A DNA stretch of 64,000 bases from Thiotrichales bacterium. GTDB lineage: Bacteria > Pseudomonadota > Gammaproteobacteria > Thiomicrospirales > Thiomicrospiraceae. Positions within the stretch are counted from its first letter, which is position 1; every line of letters begins with the position of its first letter. The translations under genes were made by a program, and so were the position numbers. Under the pieces are notes generated by a model. It was not told the origin of the DNA, did not search any database, and was given only the letters and a program-made list of their open reading frames with translations. Location of the stretch: positions 62,001 to 126,000 of the forward strand of contig JAFGXP010000003.1 in the NCBI GenBank assembly GCA_016936535.1. Direction: 5' to 3'. Positions 57,283-64,000 of the stretch are shown here, in pieces.

Positions 57283-57732
57283 TTAAGCACCCAGTTTGGC
57301 TTTAATCAACTTGCTAACTTCCGCCATATCTGCACGGCCTTGCATCTGCGGCTTTAATAACGCCATGACCTTGCCCATGTCTTGCATATTAGCTGCACCT
57401 GACTCCGCCATCGCTGCCTCAATCAGAGTAGCAATTTCGGTTTCGGTCAAGGCTTGCGGCATAAAATCCTGAATCACCGTCATCTCATAGGCCTCTTGCT
57501 CAGCAAGATCCATGCGCCCGGCATCGGTAAATTGCTGATGAGAATCACGGCGTTGCTTCATTGCCTTATCAAGAATGGCAAGAACACCGGTATCGTCCAA
57601 GGTGGTCTGATTGTCGATCTCAACCTGTTTGATGGCGGCCAAAAGGGAACGAACCACGCCAAGGCGCTCTTTGTCCTTGGCCTTCATGCAGGTTTTCATT
57701 TCTGCCGTAAGCTGCTCTTTTAATGCTGACAC
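57283..57732 (-). CDS. yqeY: GatB/YqeY-domain protein
   Basis: This 149-residue helical protein has the YqeY fold related to the tRNA-binding tail of GatB. It shows LKEQLTAEMKTCMKAKDKERLGVVRSLLAAIK, QRRDSHQQFTDAGRMDLAEQE, and the closing GKVMALLKPQMQGRADMAEVS. Its role may concern tRNA-dependent amidation, but this is unproven. GTG 57732 has AAGGA 8 nt upstream. It lies between rpsU and dnaG, the common gammaproteobacterial position. Confidence 0.93.
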   Translation of the reverse strand: MSALKEQLTAEMKTCMKAKDKERLGVVRSLLAAIKQVEIDNQTTLDDTGVLAILDKAMKQRRDSHQQFTDAGRMDLAEQEAYEMTVIQDFMPQALTETEIATLIEAAMAESGAANMQDMGKVMALLKPQMQGRADMAEVSKLIKAKLGA

Positions 57733-57749
57733 AGATCGGGTCCTTGCAA

Positions 57750-57965
57750 TTAATAAAGACGAGTCGTACGACGGTTTTCACGCGCCAAACGCTTAGCCAG
57801 ACGCTTAGTAGCGGCTGCTTTCATGCGCTTACGAGCCCAAGTTGGCTTTTCGTAGAATTCACGCTTACGCGTTTCAGTTAGGACGCCTGCTTTTTCACAA
57901 GCACGTTTAAAGCGACGTAGAGCTACGTCAAAAGGTTCTGTATCACGGATTTTTACGCTTGGCAT
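57750..57965 (-). CDS. rpsU: 30S ribosomal protein S21
   Basis: This 71-residue basic protein reads [20 protein letters not shown] and ends in the arginine-rich [17 protein letters not shown] 57965 has AGGTAG upstream; a 13-codon extension to 58004 is not real. It is the first gene of the rpsU-yqeY-dnaG-rpoD operon and is divergent from tsaD. Confidence 0.98.
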   Translation of the reverse strand: MPSVKIRDTEPFDVALRRFKRACEKAGVLTETRKREFYEKPTWARKRMKAAATKRLAKRLARENRRTTRLY

Positions 57966-58198
57966 AATGCTACCTATAAAAAAATTCTGTAAATTCGGGT
58001 ACACAATCGCCCACGCAAGAAATGGGGATGTGTAGAAAACGCAGAATTATAAAATTACCACCCTATTTTTGCAAACCTTTTTAATAGAAAAGCCAATAAG
58101 GTGATGGCGAAGTCTCGCCGAAAGCGCACCCCAGCCCCCGTCGCCAGCAAAGTTTGCTAAAATTGCGCCACTTTTCACGGACAACAGAGAATACACCC

Positions 58199-59224
58199 AT
58201 GCTGGTATTAGGAATTGAAAGCTCATGTGATGAGACCGGATTAGCGCTATACGACACCGAACAAGGGCTTCTCGCGCACCATCTTTATAGCCAAGTCGCT
58301 CTGCACGCCCTTTACGGGGGCGTGGTTCCGGAACTGGCCTCGCGCGATCACATTCAACGCCTCATTCCCCTGTTACAACAAACCTTTAAGGAAGCCGGCC
58401 GCAGCTTGCCAGAATTGATGGGCATTGCCTATACCGCTGGACCAGGTTTAGTTGGTGCGCTGCTCACCGGCGCTTCGGTGGCACGCAGCCTTGCGTTTGC
58501 TTTGAATATCCCCGCCATCGGCGTTCATCATATGGAAGGGCACCTGCTCGCCCCCATGTTGGAAACCGAAAAACCACAGTTTCCCTTTATCTGCTTACTG
58601 GTTTCCGGTGGGCATTCCATGCTCATTCGTGTCGATGGAATTGGTCGCTATCAGCTACTGGGCGACACCATGGACGATGCCGCCGGTGAGGCGTTTGATA
58701 AAACAGCCAAACTCTTGGAGTTAGGTTATCCGGGCGGCCCAGAAGTATCCAAACTGGCTATGCAAGGTCGTAGCGACCGTTATACTTTTCCGAGACCAAT
58801 GGTCGATCGCCCTGGTTTAGACCTCAGTTTCAGCGGCTTAAAAACCTATACGCTTAACACTTGGCAAAAAGCGCTGCAAACCGGTGACGCGACCCTACAA
58901 ACCAAGGCGGACATCTGTCGTGCTTTTGAATTAGCGGTCGCCGATACTCTCACCATTAAATGCAAACGCGCTCTAGATCAAGAGGGGCTAAATCGCTTAG
59001 TAGTTTCTGGCGGCGTCAGCGCCAACCGCGAAATTCGCGCCAAACTGCAACAACTTATGGCCAAACGTCGCGGGGAGGTTTATTTCCCTCGCCTAGAATT
59101 CTGTACCGACAACGGCGCAATGATTGCCTATGCTGGCGCACAAAGACTTCTGGCCGGAGAAGAAGAGCCTTTGACCTTTGGTGCAAGACCGCGCTGGTCA
59201 CTTGAAGAACTGGCCCCGATTTAA
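58199..59224 (+). CDS. tsaD: TsaD, tRNA threonylcarbamoyladenosine transferase
   Basis: TsaD transfers the threonylcarbamoyl group to A37 of ANN-decoding tRNAs with TsaB and TsaE. The 341-residue protein starts [19 protein letters not shown]. It has the metal ligands in [13 protein letters not shown], the ATP site [12 protein letters not shown], a [14 protein letters not shown] segment, and [17 protein letters not shown] 58199 is family-like; the frame opens at 58154. It is divergent from rpsU and its stop overlaps that of plsY by 4 nt. Confidence 0.98.
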   Translation: MLVLGIESSCDETGLALYDTEQGLLAHHLYSQVALHALYGGVVPELASRDHIQRLIPLLQQTFKEAGRSLPELMGIAYTAGPGLVGALLTGASVARSLAFALNIPAIGVHHMEGHLLAPMLETEKPQFPFICLLVSGGHSMLIRVDGIGRYQLLGDTMDDAAGEAFDKTAKLLELGYPGGPEVSKLAMQGRSDRYTFPRPMVDRPGLDLSFSGLKTYTLNTWQKALQTGDATLQTKADICRAFELAVADTLTIKCKRALDQEGLNRLVVSGGVSANREIRAKLQQLMAKRRGEVYFPRLEFCTDNGAMIAYAGAQRLLAGEEEPLTFGARPRWSLEELAPI

Positions 59225-59814
59225 GCCTTTTTAATCAAACTCTCTTCGCCCCGCAGAATACGGCGAATATTACTACGATGACGCCAAAACAGAATTAACG
59301 TCATCAGCGCGGAACCCCACACCCAAGCCGATTGGTCGGTAAAGCCATACAAATAAAAAGGTGCCAACAAAGAGGCGACCAATGCGGATAAGGACGAAAT
59401 TTTTAAAACCTTAGCCACAAACAACCAGGTCGCCACCACCGCCAAACCGATCCAAAAATGCAATGCGAGCATCACACCAAGCATGGTTGCGACCCCTTTG
59501 CCACCGCGAAAACCAAAAAAAACCGGATAGAGATGACCGATAAAAGCGGCAAAACCGATCCAAAAAACCTGATCCGGGGCAAAACCGAATCCATAGGCGA
59601 TGAGAACGGGCACAACCCCCTTCAATAAATCGCCCGCTAAGGTAATGGCCGCGGCCTTATTACCATACAAACGCTTTACATTGGTCGCCCCCGGATTTCC
59701 AGAACCGCCTTCTCGCGGATCGCCTAACCCCATCACGCGGCAAACAATAATAGCGGTGGATAAGGAACCGATTAAATAAGACAAACCCAGAGCGAGAAAA
59801 AATCCAAATTCCAT
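59221..59814 (-). CDS. plsY: PlsY, acyl-phosphate:glycerol-3-phosphate acyltransferase
   Basis: PlsY makes lysophosphatidic acid in the inner membrane. The 197-residue protein has about five membrane helices and the active-site loops [28 protein letters not shown] and, near the end, [19 protein letters not shown]. The convergent overlap with tsaD is only 4 nt. It is divergent from folB. Confidence 0.97.
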   Translation of the reverse strand: MEFGFFLALGLSYLIGSLSTAIIVCRVMGLGDPREGGSGNPGATNVKRLYGNKAAAITLAGDLLKGVVPVLIAYGFGFAPDQVFWIGFAAFIGHLYPVFFGFRGGKGVATMLGVMLALHFWIGLAVVATWLFVAKVLKISSLSALVASLLAPFYLYGFTDQSAWVWGSALMTLILFWRHRSNIRRILRGEESLIKKA

Positions 59815-59943
59815 TTACTTTCCTATAACGATGAATGCCCCTTGGCGGGCAAGACAAACTGGGCGACAATTCTACTCGTTTGCCTAACGAAGTACAAAAC
59901 AAGCCATGATTAATCCATCTACCCTAATAAAAGAGAGAGTTGT

Positions 59944-60324
59944 ATGCGTACACAAGACCATGACGTTATTTACATAGAAGGCTTACAAACCACTGCCATC
60001 ATTGGCATTTATGACTGGGAAAGAGCGCAAGCGCAACCGTTGATATTTGATGTCGAAATGGCCGTACCCTTGTTTACGGCTGCCCGTAGCGACCGCATTG
60101 AAGATACCGTGGATTACAAAGCCGTTGCCGACTTTATCGGCGATTGGGTCTCAACCAGTCGTTTTGAGTTATTAGAAGCCTTAATGGACAGTCTGTGCCA
60201 AGCGCTCTTTACCGAGTTTCCAGCCATCTTGCAGCTGGACATCAAAGTTGGCAAACCGCAAGCGGTTGCCCAAGCGCGCACAGTGGGGTTACAGCTTCGC
60301 CGCAACAATCCCCAAATACCTTAG
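59944..60324 (+). CDS. folB: FolB, dihydroneopterin aldolase
   Basis: FolB cleaves dihydroneopterin in folate synthesis. The 126-residue protein has DVIYIEGLQTTAIIGIYDWERAQ with the usual GIYxWER, DTVDYKAVADFI, and the catalytic-lysine region LDIKVGKPQAVAQA. The tsaD-plsY-folB neighbourhood is typical. It ends 7 nt before the stop of the convergent FliG-like gene. Confidence 0.95.
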   Translation: MRTQDHDVIYIEGLQTTAIIGIYDWERAQAQPLIFDVEMAVPLFTAARSDRIEDTVDYKAVADFIGDWVSTSRFELLEALMDSLCQALFTEFPAILQLDIKVGKPQAVAQARTVGLQLRRNNPQIP

Positions 60325-60331
60325 AAGTGCC

Positions 60332-60793
60332 CTAGAGTGAATTTTGCAGCTGCTTCTGCTCTTGAGCAGCCTGCTTAATTAATGGAATCAACTGCTCCAT
60401 ATAGAGGCAGGCATGGGCTTCGCTGATCCGGTTCATCTGTGCAAAGTCCTCTGCAAACTGGCGCTGATTTTGTCGAGACAAATTACGCAAAATCTTGTGA
60501 TAAAGTGCATCGCTGCTGGCCAGACGGGCCAAAGTGACCAAGGGTTCCGCCGCTACCATCGGTGCAAATTTCTGCACCACCCGATCATCGACCAGCCCCA
60601 TCTTATCGGCCAGCGCACGATAGGCTTTGAGCTTGTGCTGCAACGCGGCATGACTGCTTGCCTCACCAGAACTCAAACCCTGATGAATCGCCTGATACAA
60701 CTGCTCAACCACCGACAACGGCAGGGTAAACGTGACCGAGCCAAGCAGTAAATTCAGCGCACCGGAATCATCGTGCTTTGCAGAAATTTCCAT
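60332..60793 (-). CDS. FliG C-terminal-domain-like protein, copy 1
   Basis: This 153-residue helical protein has no signal or membrane segment. Residues about 80-140 (AAEPLVTLARLASSDALYHK, then ILRNLSRQNQRQFAEDF) follow the pattern of the FliG C-terminal torque domain: E-x-L-x-x-x-L-x-x-A-S, then I-L-x-N-L-S and E-D. The N-terminal part (LPLSVVEQLYQAIHQGLSSGE) is shared with the next gene product. It is not a full FliG (about 330 residues). It has no flagellar neighbours. ATG 60793 has GGGAG upstream. The function is unknown; a role in motility or surface sensing is inference. Confidence 0.6.
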   Translation of the reverse strand: MEISAKHDDSGALNLLLGSVTFTLPLSVVEQLYQAIHQGLSSGEASSHAALQHKLKAYRALADKMGLVDDRVVQKFAPMVAAEPLVTLARLASSDALYHKILRNLSRQNQRQFAEDFAQMNRISEAHACLYMEQLIPLIKQAAQEQKQLQNSL

Positions 60794-60898
60794 AACATTC
60801 TCCCACTTGGATAAAAACCGCCTCTCGGCCATGCTCATGTTTTTGGTGAAGTCATTATTTATTTAAAGACCCGTACAATCTCTAAATACCTTCAATCT

Positions 60899-61363
60899 CT
60901 AAATATAACGGGTCTGTTCGTTGACCCACTCAATGACCCCTTTTGCCTCTAGCTCAAAGACTTTTTCCATTAAACGGCGTATGGCCGCTTTCGCCTCGTC
61001 TTCGCTTGGCAAAGCTGGTGATTTCAAATCGTCTTGAATTTGGCGAGCCAGGATGGCGCCACTGTTTTGCAATACGGCATGCGTTAAACTTTCATCTGCC
61101 GCCAGACGTAACAATACGCTGATATCCGCACTCGCCACCTCCCGTAATCCTTTTTGCAAGTCTGCCGCACTCAGCTGCTTGAGCCGCAACCCCAGCTTAA
61201 GGTAACTTTGCAAAGTCGAATGCTGTTCTCCGCGCTCCAGCGCCAACAGATGTTCAAGCGTAATGTCCAATAACGCCAAACTAAAGTGGTCCAACGGAAT
61301 ACTGGCGCAACCTATTTGCACCAGCCACTCATTTTCATGCCGTTTTTTTAAGCCGACTTGCAT
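60899..61363 (-). CDS. FliG C-terminal-domain-like protein, copy 2
   Basis: This 154-residue protein is a tandem paralogue of copy 1. Residues 73-147 (LREVASADISVLLRLAADES, N100, QIQDDL at 108-113, VFELEAKGVIEW) align well by eye with the E. coli FliG C-terminal domain (REV-S, A-x-x-x-L, L-x-N, DDL, L-x-x-x-G). The front half (IPLDHFSLALLDITLEHLLA) matches copy 1 in pattern. ATG 61363 has AGGAG about 7 nt upstream; a longer frame to 61411 is not supported. It is separated from copy 1 by 105 nt and probably is cotranscribed with it. Confidence 0.65.
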   Translation of the reverse strand: MQVGLKKRHENEWLVQIGCASIPLDHFSLALLDITLEHLLALERGEQHSTLQSYLKLGLRLKQLSAADLQKGLREVASADISVLLRLAADESLTHAVLQNSGAILARQIQDDLKSPALPSEDEAKAAIRRLMEKVFELEAKGVIEWVNEQTRYI

Positions 61364-61459
61364 CTTAAACTCCTCTGGATTTATCGAGCATAAAAGCCCA
61401 AACCCGCGCACCTTTCTATTGCATAATAGCGGCTATTTTGAACAAGTTTTACGAAAAAA

Positions 61460-62650
61460 ATGGCCAACCCAAAAAAACTCCCCATCCCCACGGATGATGC
61501 CAAAGCACTCAGTGAACAACTCACTCAGAAAATCCGCACGCACCTCAAGCGCAGTAGTCAACCAATGCGCTTCTCTCAGTTTATGGAAGCGGTGCTCTAT
61601 ACCCCAAACTTGGGTTACTACAGCAATTCACTCCCCAAAATTGGCAGCGAAGGCGATTTTATAACGGCGCCTGAAGTGTCGCCGATCTTTTCGCGCTGCC
61701 TAGCACGACAAGCAAAACAAGCATTAGAACAACTAAGCGAACCCAATATTGTCGAATTTGGGGCGGGACGAGGCCGAATGGCGGGGGATATTCTACGAGA
61801 ACTTGAACGCCTCAACCAACCGCTAGAACGCTACTACATTATTGAAATCAGTGCCGAGTTACAGCAGCAGCAGCAAGCTTACCTGCAATCAACGCTTCCG
61901 CAGCATTTGTTTGCCAAGTTGTCATGGCTATCAAAACTGCCGAGCCAACCGATTCGCGCCGTTGTGCTCGCCAATGAGCTTTTGGATGCCATGCCGTTCG
62001 AGCGCCTGCGCATTGAACCGGATCGAGCCTTGCAGGCCTACGTTACCTTTAACGAACAAAGCCAACGCTTTGACTGGGATTACCAACCGATTACCGAGCC
62101 TTCGATGCAACGCTTTGTAAACCAACTGATTAAGCATTTAGGCAAGGTGTCTGATTTAGGATACGAAACGGAAATTAACCTCAACATCGGTCCTTGGCTC
62201 AAAGCCGTCAGCGACAGCTTAAGTCAAGGTTTAGTACTGCTGATTGATTACGGTTATAGCCGCCAAGAGTATTATCAACCCGCTCGGGTCATGGGTACTT
62301 TACGCTGTCACTACCAACATCGCGCGCACCAAAACCCTTTTTTCTACCCAGGCTTGCAGGACATTACCGCACACGTTGACTTTACAGCCGTGGCTGAAGC
62401 GGGGTTTGATGCTGGCTTTAAAATCGCCGGCTATACCACACAAGCGCATTTTTTAATGGGCAGTGGCTTATTAGACATGGCCATAGACCCCGATGCCGAT
62501 ATCACCGAACAAATTCGCCTCGCTCAACAAATCAAAACCCTTACCTTGCCAGATGAAATGGGCGAAACCTTTAAGGTTATGGCACTGACTAAGCAACTGG
62601 AAAACAGTTTAATGGGCTTTAGCGTTCGCGATTTGCGCCATCAACTCTAA
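61460..62650 (+). CDS. SAM-dependent methyltransferase, MidA/NDUFAF7 (COG1565) family
   Basis: This 396-residue protein has the family's IRTHLKRSSQPMRFSQFMEA start, SEGDFITAPEVSPIFSRCLA, the SAM motif IVEFGAGRGRMAGDIL, the VVLANELLDAMPFERL block, and VLLIDYGYSRQEYY. Eukaryotic NDUFAF7 methylates an arginine of complex I; the bacterial substrate is not settled. ATG 61460 is a natural start. It lies between folB and uppP on the plus strand, divergent from the FliG-like pair. Confidence 0.92.
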   Translation: MANPKKLPIPTDDAKALSEQLTQKIRTHLKRSSQPMRFSQFMEAVLYTPNLGYYSNSLPKIGSEGDFITAPEVSPIFSRCLARQAKQALEQLSEPNIVEFGAGRGRMAGDILRELERLNQPLERYYIIEISAELQQQQQAYLQSTLPQHLFAKLSWLSKLPSQPIRAVVLANELLDAMPFERLRIEPDRALQAYVTFNEQSQRFDWDYQPITEPSMQRFVNQLIKHLGKVSDLGYETEINLNIGPWLKAVSDSLSQGLVLLIDYGYSRQEYYQPARVMGTLRCHYQHRAHQNPFFYPGLQDITAHVDFTAVAEAGFDAGFKIAGYTTQAHFLMGSGLLDMAIDPDADITEQIRLAQQIKTLTLPDEMGETFKVMALTKQLENSLMGFSVRDLRHQL

Positions 62651-62689
62651 CCCCTTTATTTAGACGGAAAACGTAGACGGAAAACACAG

Positions 62690-63499
62690 ATGGAAACCGC
62701 TCTTGATTGGCTACAAATAACGCTTCTTGCCCTGATTCAGGGCATCACCGAGTTTCTCCCAATTTCAAGCTCCGGCCACCTGATTTTGGTGCCAGAACTG
62801 CTCGGCTGGCCGGATCAGGGGCTCGCCTTCGATGTGGCGGTGCACCTGGGAACACTTAGCGCAGTATTGATTTATTTTCGGCGCGACCTTTGGTTGATGG
62901 GACGCGATTGGAGCCAGTCACTGATTACCCGCCAACCGACCTCCAACTCCCGTTTAGCTTGGTGGGTCATTCTCGCCACCCTACCTGCCTTGGCATTTGG
63001 GCTGTTTTTGAACAACGGCATCGAAGAAGCATTACGCAACCCACTGCTCATTGCCGCAACCACCATCGTTTTTGGCGCACTGCTCTGGTGGTCGGACGTG
63101 CGAGGTAAAAAAATTCGTGATGAATACAGCCTAAGCTTTAAAGATATTGCAATTATCGGCCTTGCACAAGCGATCGCGCTCATTCCGGGAACCTCGCGCT
63201 CCGGCATCACCATGACTGCCGCTCTTTTTCTCGGTTTAACACCACAGGCCGCAGCACGCTTTTCGTTCTTACTCTCCATTCCGATTATTCTCGGGGCGGG
63301 CCTGATAAAGTGGTTAGATTTACTGGCGGCCAAAACCGCCGTTGATTGGGTAGCAATGTTTGCAGGCGTAGTTCTGTCCGCACTTTCGGCTTATTTAGTG
63401 ATTGCACTGTTTTTACAGTGGATTAGTCGCATCGGCATGGCCCCTTTTGCGCTCTACCGCTTTGCCCTAGGCGCGCTCTTACTCTATTTATTCCTTTAG
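62690..63499 (+). CDS. uppP: UppP/BacA, undecaprenyl-diphosphate phosphatase
   Basis: This inner-membrane enzyme recycles the lipid carrier for cell-wall synthesis and gives bacitracin tolerance. The 269-residue protein has the two signature motifs GITEFLPISSSGHLIL (residues 19-34) and LIPGTSRSGITMTAALFLG, and about eight membrane segments. ATG 62690 follows the methyltransferase stop by 39 nt. A VanZ-like gene follows directly. Confidence 0.97.
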   Translation: METALDWLQITLLALIQGITEFLPISSSGHLILVPELLGWPDQGLAFDVAVHLGTLSAVLIYFRRDLWLMGRDWSQSLITRQPTSNSRLAWWVILATLPALAFGLFLNNGIEEALRNPLLIAATTIVFGALLWWSDVRGKKIRDEYSLSFKDIAIIGLAQAIALIPGTSRSGITMTAALFLGLTPQAAARFSFLLSIPIILGAGLIKWLDLLAAKTAVDWVAMFAGVVLSALSAYLVIALFLQWISRIGMAPFALYRFALGALLLYLFL

Positions 63500-63509
63500 G
63501 ATGTTAAAG

Positions 63510-63875
63510 ATGCTTTCGATGCGACATCTCTGGTTAGCGGGCGGTTGGTTGATTGCTGCGGCCATTTTTTATCTGTCGGTGCTGACACCCTATTTGCCGA
63601 CGGTATCCCTCTCACACATCGATAAGCTGTATCATTTCAGTGCTTATCTCGGCTTTATGCTCTGGTTAGCACAAGCCTATAACCCTCGGCAACGCGGCTG
63701 GATTTTGCTATTGTTGATTGGCTTTGGCATTCTAATCGAATTGATTCAACCTCGTTTTGGACGCGCTTTTGAGTGGATGGACATGGTCGCCAACAGCAGC
63801 GGCGCGCTGACGGGTTTGCTGTTAAGCCGAATCGGATTTGCTCCGCTCTATCCTTACCTGCAACGCCAAACCTGA
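63510..63875 (+). CDS. VanZ-like membrane protein
   Basis: This 121-residue protein has about four membrane helices. It shows the VanZ-family pattern: HIDKLYHFSAYLGFMLWL, then a GFGILIELIQPRFGRAFEWMD segment and DMVANSSGALTGLLL. The role is unknown; relatives lie in cell-envelope loci. ATG 63510 has AGGA 8 nt upstream; ATG 63501 would start 2 nt after the uppP stop without a usable site. Confidence 0.85.
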   Translation: MLSMRHLWLAGGWLIAAAIFYLSVLTPYLPTVSLSHIDKLYHFSAYLGFMLWLAQAYNPRQRGWILLLLIGFGILIELIQPRFGRAFEWMDMVANSSGALTGLLLSRIGFAPLYPYLQRQT

Positions 63876-63903
63876 ACGTAACGTTGATTTTTTGGGAGTT
63901 TTT

Positions 63904-64000
63904 ATGCAATCTCCGCGCCGATTACTGACCGCTGAACAGAGTCGCCAACTCGATGAATGGGCACAAAATCAGGCCGGCCTCCCCGGACTTTTACTCATGA
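63904..64000 (+). CDS. nnr: Nnr-type NAD(P)H-hydrate epimerase (5' end only)
   Basis: The first 32 residues, MQSPRRLLTAEQSRQLDEWA, then GLPGLLLM, match the start of the YjeF N-terminal epimerase domain, which repairs damaged NAD(P)HX. GGGAG lies 5 nt upstream. In gammaproteobacteria it is usually fused to the dehydratase domain, which would be outside the window. Confidence 0.85.
   Translation, partial: MQSPRRLLTAEQSRQLDEWAQNQAGLPGLLLM

Overview
The window reads as chromosome from a free-living gammaproteobacterium with roughly 45-50% GC. Typical gammaproteobacterial gene neighbourhoods are present: rpsU-yqeY-dnaG-rpoD, murJ-ribF-ileS-lspA, and leuS-lptE-holA-nadD-rsfS-rlmH with lnt-corC-ybeY-phoH-miaB. 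A flavocytochrome c sulfide dehydrogenase (fccAB) suggests a sulfur-oxidising chemolithotroph. A relative of the Thiomicrospira/Hydrogenovibrio/Thiomicrorhabdus group is my best guess, but that is inference from gene content, not from a marker search.

Layout. 1-2.1 kb: purH (partial) and purD, split by a GxxExxY nuclease-like cassette bounded by 25-nt inverted repeats. 2.5-4.9 kb: a ComFB-domain protein and fccAB. 5-14 kb: clpB with a sigma-32-like promoter, a DUF218 protein, hemN, rlmKL and an MltB-type transglycosylase. 13.9-16.1 kb: two unusual minus-strand genes, a short orphan protein resembling the retention module of LapA-type adhesins and a protein with LLGGD pentad repeats. 16.6-26.9 kb: lspA, ileS, ribF, murJ, a catabolic-type acetolactate synthase, rpsT, and efp with earP (the arginine-rhamnosylation type of EF-P). 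27-28.5 kb: an orphan PomAB/MotAB stator pair. 28.5-41.9 kb: the large housekeeping cluster from rlmH to miaB.

42.3-50.5 kb is the most unusual region. Six prepilin-like genes surround a histidine kinase and a response regulator, all on the minus strand. Five of the six share a P-C-P-D signature, usually followed by a Ca-binding-like DxDGDG loop. They form two copies of a two-gene module (a GspK/PilX-like protein without Glu5 plus a Glu5 minor pilin), and a third paralogue carries a C-terminal array of RTX-like GDGND repeats. No pilus ATPase, secretin or prepilin peptidase is present, so assembly must rely on machinery encoded elsewhere. I propose a calcium-responsive pseudopilus or surface fibre controlled by the linked two-component system; this is inference.

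50.7-64 kb: a porin, rplM-rpsI, a CAU tRNA, the rpsU-yqeY-dnaG-rpoD operon, tsaD/plsY, folB, two tandem paralogues resembling the FliG C-terminal domain, a MidA/NDUFAF7-type methyltransferase, uppP, a VanZ-like protein and the start of nnr. No phage, insertion sequence, CRISPR array or rRNA was seen.
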